This document shows, one piece after another, positions 23,496 through 34,135 of a DNA stretch of 59,329 bases. Origin of the DNA: Asparagopsis taxiformis (lineage: Eukaryota > Rhodophyta > Florideophyceae > Bonnemaisoniales > Bonnemaisoniaceae); NCBI GenBank assembly GCA_030407315.1, contig JALQPE010002718.1, positions 1 through 59,329 on the forward strand, written 5' to 3'. The notes below the pieces were generated by a model, which saw nothing but the letters and a program-made list of their open reading frames with translations, did no database searches and was not told the origin of the DNA. The position numbers and the translations under genes were made by a program. Positions within the stretch are counted from its first letter, which is position 1, and the number at the start of each line of letters is the position of its first letter.

Positions 23496-25433
23496 TTAGT
23501 TTTCCGACGAAGTGTCGGATGATTCATCTGAAGATGCCAGGGCATCAACTGCGGTTTCCGCCGAGAGGGACGAACCTATACTCCGTTGAAGTCCGGAAAC
23601 CGGATTGGCTTGGTCAGCGACGTGGTCGTCCTCGGCAAACGCGACCATGCGTGGAAACGGTTTCTGCCGTTGGATAATCGTCTTTGCAGGGACCTGCTTC
23701 TTCTTGAACTTGTCAAATTGCCGTTGCTGTCGGCGCATGACTTGTTCCGGTTCTTGCTGGTATGCATAGTTTGCGAAAGCGAAATACATTCCTACGGAAC
23801 GGGAGAGATACGGGCATGTATACAGCACGTGACCGGGTTGCCGGCATCCGGAGCAACGCCAATTGACCGCACCCTTCGGGATCATGGACTCGGCAAGATT
23901 CACATGATCTTCGGTGAGGGGCGGTACCTCCATCGGCGGTGTCTCCGCGTTCGGTCCCACGGTCAGTGGTTGTAACGTCTGCGACGTAGTTGCTTCTCTC
24001 CTCGTTCCGAGGTCTTCTCTAGCCATGGTGGCTAGTAATGCTTTGCGTTTCCGTTCGGCGAGTTCCCTACTAGGGTACATCTTGGGCTTAGCCGTGTCGG
24101 CTGTGGTGGCTCTTAGGGAATCCCCGAGTCCTTTTGCCAGATTGCGCACAGCAAGGAAATCTTCGCCGTCTCGACCAACGGTGACCTTCACGGTGTCTTT
24201 TACCCCCGGGCGTAGCCCTTTGAGGTAGTAGTTTACCAAGTCTCTTTCAGAGAAAACATTGGCACACAACAGTGCGGCCTCTTGCAGTCTGTCGGCGTAT
24301 TCTGCCTCATCTTCGTGAGGTTCTTGTTTAATACGCGTGACCGCGTCGTAGGCGTCAGCCAAAACTGTATCCGTTGCATAACGAGAAAGTAAAGCATGGA
24401 CGGCCTGTGGCCACGTTATCTGCTGGTGCAGTTGATTTAGCAACTTCCTTTTCCGAGATTCGGACGCGATGAATCGTTGCGCATCTCCTTCAAGGAAATA
24501 ACGTAGCAACTTTGTTGCTATTCCTTCTGATACTCCGCAGGAGTCACAAGCGTCTTGGTACTCGGCGAGGAATCGAAGTATATCGATGGGTTGCGTTCCA
24601 TCGAACGGCGTCAAGGACGCATTGAAGTTCCGAATCTTTTCCGTTATCTTGTAGAGACTTCTACTCTTTCCGTTCGGAGCTTCTGTCGATGACGACTTGT
24701 CTTGTAACCGGTAATACCGGTAGGATACTACACGATCGAACGCGGGTTCGCGGGCTCTTAAAGGAGTTAAGCCTGGTTCCAAGGGTCCTTTTTCTGTTTC
24801 GAATGGATTCGAAGGTGTATCACCAAACCCAAAGACTGGGTCACCCATGTTGGGATTTCGACTTGGTACCGGACGGGCGAGAGACTCGCTGAGTAAGTCC
24901 ACTCGATCTGATAAACGTCTGGTGACGTCCACGACCTTGTCGAGCTTCTCGGCTTCCACAGCTACGCTGTTCTCGGCAGTGCCGTCTTGTTGGTTCCAAA
25001 GCCCTTGGTGCTGATGATCGCCGGAAGAAGAGCTGGCATAGCTTCTCCTTTGTAGGTCAGTGACCTTCTTTTCAAGCCGGACAACCCGTTGTAGAAAATC
25101 CACACGGATGGACTTCCATGTTCCCGAGAAGACTTCTACTTCTTTCTCATCTACCACTTCGTGGCAAATGGCTTTCAGCTTGGGTGCAAGCAAATCAATC
25201 GTGTTATCCACGAGAGTTGAGACGAGATCGCCGTGTCGGTCATCGAGGGTGTCCTCCACAGCTTGGCTGATCTCCTCACGCATCTCTTTCAATTTATCAT
25301 TGAGAATCTTGTCTGCATACTCATGCATAAGTCGGTAGACTCCTTCCTCAGTGACGAATTCTTGGGTTGAACCTCCCCCGATGGGGTCTGACTCGGAGTC
25401 AGAATGTTCCGGAGACTTGTCCGATGGCATCAC
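23496..25433 (-). CDS. gag: Chromovirus Gag
   Basis: 645 residues, uninterrupted. The N-terminal third is acidic with coiled-coil potential (DKLKEMREEISQAVEDTLDD; RVVRLEKKVTDLQRR). The capsid-like core at about 270-470 has FDGTQPIDILRFLAEYQDAC, KLLRYFLEGDAQRFI and ETADRLQEA-like helices typical of retrotransposon Gag (the residues here read EYADRLQEA). A single CCHC zinc knuckle, CSGCRQPGHVLYTC, sits near residue 535 and binds nucleic acid. It assembles the particle that packages element RNA. It is separated from pol by 14 bases and a frame change, so Pol may be made by frameshifting, reinitiation or a separate mechanism. The start at 25433 follows the primer-binding site by about 90 bases. 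Confidence 0.92.
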   Translation of the reverse strand: MMPSDKSPEHSDSESDPIGGGSTQEFVTEEGVYRLMHEYADKILNDKLKEMREEISQAVEDTLDDRHGDLVSTLVDNTIDLLAPKLKAICHEVVDEKEVEVFSGTWKSIRVDFLQRVVRLEKKVTDLQRRSYASSSSGDHQHQGLWNQQDGTAENSVAVEAEKLDKVVDVTRRLSDRVDLLSESLARPVPSRNPNMGDPVFGFGDTPSNPFETEKGPLEPGLTPLRAREPAFDRVVSYRYYRLQDKSSSTEAPNGKSRSLYKITEKIRNFNASLTPFDGTQPIDILRFLAEYQDACDSCGVSEGIATKLLRYFLEGDAQRFIASESRKRKLLNQLHQQITWPQAVHALLSRYATDTVLADAYDAVTRIKQEPHEDEAEYADRLQEAALLCANVFSERDLVNYYLKGLRPGVKDTVKVTVGRDGEDFLAVRNLAKGLGDSLRATTADTAKPKMYPSRELAERKRKALLATMAREDLGTRREATTSQTLQPLTVGPNAETPPMEVPPLTEDHVNLAESMIPKGAVNWRCSGCRQPGHVLYTCPYLSRSVGMYFAFANYAYQQEPEQVMRRQQRQFDKFKKKQVPAKTIIQRQKPFPRMVAFAEDDHVADQANPVSGLQRSIGSSLSAETAVDALASSDESSDTSSEN

Positions 25434-25525
25434 TTCTACTCTTGTTCAATGAGCTCACGTCTAACGACGAGTTTACTCTTCTTGAGTGGTTTCGGTGTGT
25501 CGCCGGTCGGCTGAGATGACGGTAA

Positions 25526-25545
25526 GATTCTAGGTCGAGAGACCA
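25526..25545 (-). promoter_or_regulatory. Chromovirus primer-binding site
   Basis: One base inside the 5' LTR, the element strand reads TGGTCTCTCGACCTAGAATC. The plus strand here reads like the 3' end of a tRNA: T-loop end GATT, stem CTAGG, acceptor strand TCGAGAG, discriminator A, then CCA. The isoacceptor cannot be named from this alone. Confidence 0.75.
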
Positions 25546-25546
25546 A

Positions 25547-26204
25547 TGTAGTAGGTAGAAAATCCGCAAAGCGGCAAAACCACCCTACAGGTGTCCCGAG
25601 CTTCGGTAGCGTGGTAGAGCAAGCGAATCTTGCGTCAACCGCCAATGGCGTGTATACCACGAAAGGTCTTCCGGTAATGCCGGGTGAAGGTTGGGGGTGC
25701 TCACGCACGAAGTGCGTATTGATGGAGCGAAAGACGTAACCCGTCGAGCTGTATAGCTAAAGCTAATTCGTCCTAGAAGGATAGAAAAGAGCGATGCAAA
25801 CACTGTTCAGTGGAGTCGTAAATTCCACGTGAGTTTACGTTACCTCTAAAGGTTAAGCACTCTGGCTAATCCAGAGGCATTTTATACTAAACTAAGTTAC
25901 TGTAAACAGTTAGGGTAGGTAGACAGTTAGGAATAAATATCCTTATGTGCACCAATCAGATCCCTGATTATGGCGACTGCGGGAGCCCGCGAGATCACCG
26001 ACTGTTAGTGTTACAGTGTAAAGTTAGCTGAGTCAGCTTAGTTAAAATTTGCCCCTTGTGGGGTCTTTAGTTGTCCCAATGGGTCCCTCTCCCTCACTGG
26101 TCTGAGGTACAGCGAGGCTGTTTCCATTGGTTATTCCCGAACCGGGGTCGTCCAATAGGATGTCGACACGACCCCACCAGGGCAGACCACTCCGTGGTAT
26201 GACA
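25547..26204 (-). repeat. Chromovirus 5' LTR
   Basis: 658 bp, apparently identical to 14136-14793. In element orientation it is the upstream LTR and should carry the promoter for gag-pol. Confidence 0.95.
25880..25886 (-). promoter_or_regulatory. TATA box in the chromovirus 5' LTR
   Basis: TATAAAA on the element strand, about 325 bases inside the LTR, is a reasonable core promoter for the genomic transcript. The same motif is at 14469-14475 in the 3' LTR. Confidence 0.5.
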
Positions 26205-28161
26205 GGTCATCACGTTGCCTTTCTTGCATCCGACCCTTTACTACATCGGTTAATGATTTTTGTCTGTGTCGACATTCCTGTCGCCAGTGGCCGATTTCAT
26301 TACAGAAAGCGCATCTGGTCCGTGCCTTAATAGCTGCTAGCTGCTCCGGCGTATGTTTGTGCCTCCCCGATGAGGGGTTGGTTTCATGCATTATTGCTAG
26401 GGGGCGGCGCCCTGACGGCATATAACGACCTCTGGATTGTCGATTACTGCGCATCTGGGAGTTTGGTATGCCTCGGCGGTTTCCAGAGTGTTGAGGCATC
26501 GCGTACGTCTGACCGTAATGTATCGGTATCCCGGTGTTTAGGCTAGGCGGCGGATCACCGCTGTGTTTTGACTCACGAGGCATCTTGTAGGTGTCATCAC
26601 AATTCATTTGCGTATGTAGATTGACTGCGGTTCAAAGCATAGTTTAATAGCTGGAATACACCATTTCCGGGTTAGAAGATCTTGTTGTTATGACGCCCGC
26701 TGCCCATTTTTCAAACTTAACGATGCGCTCCATCGTCATAATTTTGAACCCGTCGCTCTGACATAATGGTCCACACTTGGGGAGGGTGTTCGTTATGCGT
26801 TCATGTGCGACGTTGAGAGCTTCTGCATCGGAGCAACCACGTTCTGACCTGATTCCGTCCATCGAGATGGAATTGAGGTATGATTGAGCTTGGCTCTGGT
26901 GATGTGGCGTATCAAAACGATTGGTTAGCCGCTCGAAGGCTGCTGACAGGTGTAGCCCTTTTCCTTGTAGTTCTTCAAAGAAGAACCTCTGTGCATCCCC
27001 CTCCAGACAATGCCATAGGACATCACTGGCTTCCTCGAATGGTAGGTCCTGTTGGATGCATGCCGCCTCGAATGATTTCTTGAGTTTTTATAGATCTAAT
27101 CCATGTTCAGGTGCTCCACTGAACTTGAAATCTTTCACCATCATTGATACCTTATTCTTGCTGTTCGCGAAGTCACGCGTGCGTGTTTCTCGTTCTCGAT
27201 GACTGCCAGGGGTTTGGCCGCGTCTGCGTTCCCTATTGCGTCGATGTAGAGGCACGTGCGGCGATTCGTAGCCGGGGAACCCTGGTGCTTCCATTGGGAG
27301 GTCGTTATTACGGCTATTGTTTCGTCCCTGTCCATTGAAACGCGCCTCATTCTGCTCCGCGTCTTGCACCGGTGGGCTTCTGGGTGACGCATCGACAATT
27401 TGGACTATGTCTCCTGTGCCGTATGCCAGCTGTTTCCTGATGCTGTCATCGCTGCTGCTACCGGCTGGTGCGTTTGATGGTAAGACTGCAGATTTCGTGT
27501 GCATCGATGTTTTGTTGGCCGGTCGCTGCGGGTGATTCGCCACTGCAGCGCTTCTCCTGTCCAATGGTGTCCGGGTTACTGATTTTGGGCTTTCGACCCT
27601 TCTGTTTCTGGGCGGGGTGGTATTATCCACGTGGGCCCAGTAGTAGTCTGTTCCAAGGTTTCTTCCGGCATCATCGTGTTCAAAGAGTGACTCGAATACA
27701 GCAGGGATGACTCGGATTCCAGTACCGATCCGTACTTTGAATCCTAGAACAGTCATCAAATTTCGAAGTAAGTAGAAGAACCTGGAATGGTCAAGCACGC
27801 TCTCCTTCCCGAGTAGTTCTGGAGATAGCGAATTGAGCAGTATTTCTCTTCCTGCATCTTCATCTGGTGCATGCAGAGCCGATTTGAGATAATGACTGAG
27901 GTCTCTGAGCGCTTTTTCTTCGTTGGTGCTGAAGCTTTCGATGTCTTTGTCATTCTCCCCGAATTTGGGGTGCTTCTGGAGGTCGACATTTTCTATCGGA
28001 AGGTATCCAGCAGCCACGGAGTTCTCCGGTGGCGGCACATAGCCAGGTGGTGCCATATTGTAGTTGGCGTGGTGATAGTTACGCACACAACTCCTTTCTT
28101 TGGCGGACAAGATACTCTTGACTTCGAAGTGATAGAGTACTGAGGGTGACTTGACAGTCAC
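26205..28161 (-). pseudogene. Copia-like Gag, N-terminal and zinc-knuckle part
   Basis: The frame from 28161 (possible natural start MAPPGYVPPPENSV near 28056) encodes a helical region, a long Pro/Arg/Ser-rich linker and then, through an in-frame TAA at 27088-27090, a capsid-like core: KSFEAACIQQDLPFEEASDV, LEGDAQRFFFEELQGKG and FERLTNRFDTP. After further stops near 26640 the frame resumes at 26607 with a CCHC knuckle (CAFCNEIGHWRQEC) and basic residues, and ends at the chromovirus insertion point. The TAA could be one mutation from a Tyr codon. The piece joins 13865-14135 across the insertion. Confidence 0.75.
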
Positions 28162-28765
28162 TGTGTGATCAAGTGTGTTTTTTGCTGGTGGAACGTGCTA
28201 CGCTTCCACTAGCAGGGGTGGCTACAAACCTAAGTTTGTAGCGGTGGGTTTTTTTGTGGCTTCGTTGCATGGAAGCCGGGGTCTTCAATGTTGGTTGAGG
28301 GATTCCTCTGTCGTTGTGGGACGAACTGAAAATTTACTGGTGTTATGTGTTCTTTGTTTTTTTTTCTCTAGATTGCCTAAGTGGTTCATATACACCATGA
28401 GGTTGAGTTCTGTCCGCGATCTCGCCGAGACAGTCGGTGAGCTCGCAAAGACAGTCACGATACTATGATGTCTCGTCATGAGTGGGGGGCTATATGGTCG
28501 ACTGTCGGATGTGAGGATGTCCACATCCGTCGCAAGTTGACAAGGGTGCCACGGGTACACGTGAGAGCCTCTGTGTACGCAAGAAGGTTGACAACTTGCC
28601 ACTATTAACAGAATCTTGGTATCCAGATCCAGAGATCCTGGCCCACGATCTCTAGATCTGAAAGTCAAGAACCGGCTGGGCCTCATTTGCGCGCATTGAA
28701 AAAGGAAATCTAAATTTAGATGAGTTCAACGTGACAGGTTTTGTCCAGCGTGCACAGCTGTTGCC
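28162..28765. other. Possible remnant of the copia 5' LTR or leader
   Basis: No gene is visible. A 9-bp inverted repeat (GCTACAAAC and GTTTGTAGC, around 28211-28232) precedes a T run. By position the element's 5' LTR should lie here, but with the 3' LTR deleted its boundaries cannot be drawn. Confidence 0.35.
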
Positions 28766-29402
28766 ATGCCAGTCCAGCTTACCAGACCTGTGGGTGGGGT
28801 GGCGACAGAAATTGGTTGCCGTGCGGGGGCTCTGCAGCGGAGCATCTCTGGTAGTTGCGTCCCGATTGATGAGCCATTATTACCATCAGTCTCGCTACAA
28901 GCATACCTTCCTTTGGAGGGTGGTGGCTGTCACAGGAATGCCGACTATACTGTGCTGACCGGCATCATGATACCGACTGATCGACGTTCCGCACGATGAT
29001 GCCGATGGGGATGACACATCAAGCGACGGTGCAACTCGCTTGGAGCATGGGGCAGGCAGTTTTTTTGACGTTTCACGCAATTATAATGGCAGATCCATAT
29101 GTATCTGCGACAATCACATCACCAGTTGGGTGTTCGTGCATGATTTCCGCAAAATGGTGCCCTGTATCGGTAGAATTGAAGTGACCGAAGACTTTCACGC
29201 GCCTACCCATGCAGCCGAGTGTGGCAAGGTGTCGATGTGGGCGTTGGTTGATATGAAGGGAGATATTTGGGACATTTCAGAGGATGCGCCATGGTTCTGC
29301 GAGAATGGTATCACAGAAGTTCCGAACATTGTTTGGCCCGTATATGCTGTTGTCGTAAAGGCAGTTTTGAAACCCACCGGTAAGCTGTTGGCTACAGGAT
29401 GA
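28766..29402 (+). pseudogene. Hypothetical protein, one frameshift
   Basis: The 28766-28999 frame (PVQLTRPVGGVATEIGCRAG, then SLQAYLPLEGGGCHRNADYT) joins, with a shift near 28990, a second frame running to 29402. That frame starts DDADGDDTSSDGATRLEHGA and continues with ICICDNHITSWVFVHDFRKM, GRIEVTEDFHAPTHAAECGK and VVKAVLKPTGKLLATG. Residue composition and the smooth join suggest a real protein of about 210 residues with scattered Cys/His and acidic residues. I do not recognise the family. The antisense frame 29195-29791 overlaps its 3' end and looks like a shadow. Confidence 0.4.
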
Positions 29403-32400
29403 GTTTGGATACTCCTCATCTCAGGAATGGTATGAAGACACAGTTTTGAAAGTGGCAAATGAAAGGTCCAGGCGACGGGGCCTGTCATTGTATTCTGTGT
29501 TGAGCCTGTGTTACGTGGGAGCAGAGAATGGTACCAAGTCAGGTAACCAAAAAGCCGACACTCAACATCAGTTTGTAGTGTATTGCACCGCAGTGCAGCG
29601 TATTGCGTTGACATGCAATGCAGTGCCATCATGTTGAAATAATTTACAGAATGCAAAGGAGACAAACCAAAGATTTCAGGAGAGTATCGGAGAAAGTAAT
29701 TATCAACACTGGAACCACTGACAGTACAAATAGGTAGCAATGAAGAGTAGAAAGGGGAGATCAATGAATGGAGAACAGAGGAAGAGAGCAATGAAAGAAT
29801 AAGGGAGAGGGAGTTTTACTTTCATACCGGTATCTAACACCTGCCAGCACTCATTCCACGTACGAACGGGCTTTCTAATTGGCCATGTGCGGTTCGGGCG
29901 TCGCTATCCATCTAGCTACAGACAGCCTGCGGATGGTTGCTTTCCTTGCATTGCTGGAAAGGGCGGAGGAGTGGCGAAATGCACGCACATAGATCGACGA
30001 CTGTAGGTTTGGAATAGAGCTCAAAATTAATTTGTGAAATAGGTCTGTCGTCACTTAATCACACGCCTCATGATGCCACCTGTGTCGGAGGTACTATACT
30101 CTGCATAGTGCGTTTCGTTTTTTCATTGCGTGTGCAGTGTTCGGTTGGCAGAGTTATACTGTTATATGCAAGGTGATGTGGAATCTGTTCCCTGCAATCT
30201 ACGGGCGATTAGTAGGCAGTAAAATGAGCACATGTGCTCATTTTTTGAGGGGTACAGTTGTAGTAGTATTCATTTCGTCATGCTCCCTGGCCAATCGTAT
30301 CTGCTCTGTTCGGATATGCATCTAGACACCTTGCATCCCACTCACCTTGCCGATACAGGGTACAGAATTCATAAATTTCAAACTGGACCAATTCGCTGAA
30401 GAGACCTTCAATGGTCACTGTTGTAAATCCCTATCCACCTGCTCTTGTTGAGTGCGGGCGACTGACTGTCAACTCGAAAACACTTGCAAATCATCAAACC
30501 CCTTACAATAAATTAAAATTTACGATTACTATCCTGTTCAGCGTTACATAATTGCATCGGTTTTAAACACATCTAACACATGCAATATCCGCAGCACATA
30601 ATTGATGTAAACGCAAAACGCCAGTGAAGCGACGAAACTGTTGACAGAAAGGCTGTTCTACTATTTTGGGCTGCAGCCGTGTTCAGATGTTCGAGCATAT
30701 GTGCTGATCCTGAAACATCCCTTCCCATCCTCAGCATAAAAGACCTACTCAGACATGAGTCACTCTCTGATACCACCCCCGCCAACTCAAGACAGCTGCT
30801 AATCGAAATGAAACTCTTCAACTTCATCCTCTCCTGTTCACATTCAAATCCTCGTCCACATTCACACCCGCTCACCGTGCCTGGTGCTCCTCGTGAATCA
30901 GTCTACCCTCCGATCTACTTTCCAGATATGCCCATTCTCCAGCTCCCCCCGAGCATCAATGAATGTGGCCTGGATGCTTGCGAGCAGTCTGCAACCTTTA
31001 TGTCTCGCTTTCGTACTTGGTTTCATCATGTCTTCTGCTACGCGTGATCTAGATTCCAGTCGATGCAGTGTGCAATGTGCTCTTTTATGGCGTGCTTCCT
31101 ATCATCTCGCTGGAAGTGTAGACTTGCCTCAGTACATGACGCTACTATCTTGCTTCCGTATAGTCGTTTCCTTGTTCCGTATTGATTCCTTCTTCGAACA
31201 GCTCATATAATTCGCTTCAGTTAGCAGAAGTGATTGCCAATCCCTGAAAAAAGCCAAAACCTGTTGCCAATCTCACCCTTTCAAAGTGTCTAAGTAGTTG
31301 GACCACATATTCACATTACCTCGAGCATTAAATGTTCTCACGTCTGGCCAATGCATTCACATAGATGTAATACGCACGTCACGAAGGGGACCAATGGTGC
31401 CCACAAACTGAAACTAATTGTCCAGCCTTTCGCATAGAACCAGAGGACAGTGCATCTTGACTGAGACCCAACTGGAGGATACTTCAGGCTCCTAACAACC
31501 CTCTCTTATCACACTGCAATACTCAATCAAACCCCGTTCCCAATTGCACCGGAATCACAAGGGAGCTCGCCCATCTCACAAAGTCACTTCATCCAAGAGC
31601 CAAGCTGTCGGCGCATCGGAGTCGCTAGTTCGTTGCATGCTTTGCAGAAGATATCTCCGAATTTTCGTCGTCATGGGAACCTCGACACTAGGATTGTACG
31701 CAATGTAAGAAACGTTCAGACGTTGGCCCCGTTCGGAAGCCTTTTCACGCGCAAATACATACATATCTGCGGTTCTGCCGTTTCATCCAACATGTCACCG
31801 CTGATCTGTTTCACACAATAAAATGCATTATTTCGCACAAACTTGATATCCACTCGCAGAAGCACAGTGAGGAAATAATATTGCAAACATTGCAACAAGA
31901 CAAGGAAGTGTAAGTCGATGATCAAGGCAGTGCTGAGAGCGAAGATTGCAAATGTGACACTATCGCCAAAGTACGCGGAACGGAAATGAACGCTGAATGA
32001 GCTGATGTAGCTTCTTCTTGGCGTGGTTCAGTGCCGGCTGCCAGGGGGTGATGCTCATTGTCCCGGCGTTCTACTGGTTGACACTGGATTACTGCAGAGA
32101 TGAGGATTCGCTATCATCTGGGAACGACTCGGAAATCACACGCATCAAACAACACAAAGGCTACAGAAGACATCTCCACAAACAGCAGGTACACAAGTCT
32201 CGACAGTCTGCCAGGTCGTCATGCTCCAACGAAATACGCATCCCCGCACTGAGCACAATGACATGCTGGACAGGTGACAAAATCAACTGTTAGATATGAG
32301 GTGGTACAAATGAGGTTGAGGAGACACGTCACGCGAGACGTATGGGCTGCCCGCCAAAGACAATGCGCGATTACGGGTCATTGGGGTCTCGACGCAGGCT

Positions 32401-32839
32401 GAATTTGACATGGACTGTGTCGGAACATGGCCGGCGCACGGCAGTGAACAAAGACTGAAGTGGAGAGCGGTTTGCGCGATGATCGAGGTTGCGAGATGCG
32501 CATATCGGAGGTGAGTGCGATTGGAGTTGAAGTGTCTGTGAAAGCGTTTGAAAATATGGAAAATGAGTGTGAAATATTTAGGGAGATTGATATTTGAGAC
32601 ACTGAGATCCACATATACACTACTGAATTACGGGAGAGTGTCGCATCGTTGAGTATCACACACGACGCTTCACTCGGTCGTACGTACTTCCAACAGATGT
32701 GCCTAGCCTCTGTTCGGCGCAGTCGTTGAGTCAGCAACAGAGTTCAGGCGATGGTCGGGGTCCTGGGCAGCGCTCGTTTGCGATAGTTGAACATGTTGAT
32801 AGCGTGCAAAAGTGTGCGCATCCATCCGCCCGTCGCGCA
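29403..32839. other. Intergenic, no supported gene
   Basis: About 3.4 kb. Frames at 30679-31047, 30884-31210, 32018-32293 and 32283-32737 overlap one another on both strands and show no motif. I see no long repeat. The stretch may hold noncoding RNA or unrecognised decayed genes. Confidence 0.4.
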
Positions 32840-34135
32840 GCGTTCACAGCAACATTTGGTATGTGCCGGTAGTAGGTGAGCAAGGAGCTTGACGCATTTG
32901 TTGCAACTGCATCTGACGGCAGATGCCGATTGCGTCACGTGACCACAATTGTTATGTTGGTCGGTGTCATTGTGCCGATACATGCGTTTGTCAGCGTTTG
33001 CACTGCAAAACTCGCTGGTGCATCGTGTATTCCACGCTACGCAATGCGTTCCATCAGCATATCGTTGGACACATCCTCCTGTGAACGAAAATAATTTTCT
33101 TCCACATGCGCTTCGCTCGCTCTTTTGTACTCTCAGCGCTGGTTCATATGCATTGCGCAACATGATCTCAACACGTGCATTGTTGTTCCTCGAGAACGAA
33201 TAGTTTATCCAGACTGCGTCAGCACCGTTGGTCTTCTTAGTACCTCATTCATGTACTACGAAGCATGATACTGAAATGTTATCCATGACCGTGTTTATTG
33301 ATAAAAGCTTCAGTGGGACAAGTAGTCTATAATTGGTCATCGGTTTCAGTGCGTCCCAAACTTCCACACTACTCCAGTTCCGTGCTCGTATGGTCACCGG
33401 TACGTGCACACTACATGACTGTTTCATCTTCGACATCACCGCTCATCCAGTCTGTAGACCCACATTCCCATCGCTCCTACCCTCGCTGCTTCACTTCCTC
33501 CCATCCAACTCGGTTGATCCAATGTTCCATTGCGGTGGAGCACATCCGTGTACCCAACTGTTCAGGTGCATTGGCGTGCTCCATCATGGCTCAATACTCA
33601 ATTCAATATCTGTTCCGGACAACCCGTCCCCGAACCGTGGACACGCTCAATGCATTCTTCTTCCTTCTCCCATCCCTAGCAATGTTTGAGAGATGGAGTG
33701 TGCGCTGCCCCCTCCCTCACTGCGCTCGTTCATGTGCAATGTGCGCGAGGGATGGTTGCCAACATAAACTGTCTCTACCTTGTACCTGCATGCACCAACT
33801 CATGCGACCCAGCCAATAGAAACGCCACTCCTACTGCCTCAGTGAGCACTTCACGTCTGCACAGAGCGCCATAAACGAAAAGAAACGTTCTTTCACCAAG
33901 TGCATCGTCAGCTATTCAAGCATCCCTTCCAGTCATACGGCGATACAACCAAGCTGTCGCGACGCTCTTTTGGATGTGCGCGATACACAACAATGAACTG
34001 CATTTCAAAGCAGATCAGGTAGTTGGCCGCATCGCGATCAACCGCAGACTTTGCAATGCGCACGCAGGTATCGAGTGCGACAGTTTGGCATGAATCGTTT
34101 GTGGCTTGACTGCGATTGTTCGCGACGCTCGAGTT
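32840..34135 (+). repeat. Diverged direct repeat, copy 1 (upstream of the NB-ARC gene)
   Basis: This stretch aligns collinearly, with many substitutions and small indels, to 44630-45960. Shared blocks include GATTGCGTCACGTGACCA, TCATTGTGCCGATACATG, CACATGCGCTTCGCTCGCT, ATCCCTAGCAATGTTTG and TTTGCAATGCGCACGCAGG (one change in copy 2). Copy 2 begins inside the coding tail of the NB-ARC/WD40 gene, so copy 1 may be the 3' flank of a lost upstream paralogue. No reading frame is conserved between copies. Confidence 0.7.

Larger units (their letters stand above)
14136..26204 (-). mobile_element. Ty3/gypsy chromovirus, full length, 12,069 bp
   Basis: Two 658-bp LTRs in direct orientation, with no difference that I can see, bound gag (25433-23496) and pol (23481-18790) on the minus strand. 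A primer-binding site lies next to the 5' LTR and a polypurine tract next to the 3' LTR. The target duplication GGTCA is at 14131-14135 and 26205-26209. Protease-RT-RNase H-integrase order plus a C-terminal chromodomain places it among chromoviruses, whose chromodomain is known to guide integration to particular chromatin. Unusually, about 3.2 kb between pol and the 3' LTR holds a long ORF on the opposite strand. Identical LTRs imply very recent insertion. Two one-base frameshifts in pol suggest the copy is defective, moved in trans, or contains sequence errors. Confidence 0.95.
11928..28161 (-). mobile_element. Old Ty1/copia-like retrotransposon, split by a chromovirus and truncated by R2
   Basis: Reading right to left there are a gag-like region (28161-26205), an interruption (the 14136-26204 chromovirus), the rest of gag (14135-13865), then protease and integrase (13788-12290) and the beginning of reverse transcriptase (to 11928). 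Protease-integrase-RT is the Ty1/copia order. The integrase resembles that of the intact copia element at 39266-44053: both carry HPSV..LYN, a DIMYL block followed by KPVLH..D, and DQGS. The element has in-frame stops and frameshifts and ends abruptly at the R2 junction, so most of RT, RNase H and the 3' LTR are missing. No 5' LTR can be verified because its partner is lost. It is the older host of a nested insertion. Confidence 0.8.

Noticed and set aside
29195..29791. 198-residue minus-strand ORF
   Set aside because: It overlaps the more protein-like plus-strand hypothetical gene and has a composition typical of a shadow.
30679..31210. Two overlapping plus-strand ORFs of about 110-120 residues
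   Set aside because: They overlap each other in different frames, have no motif, and I cannot separate them from chance.
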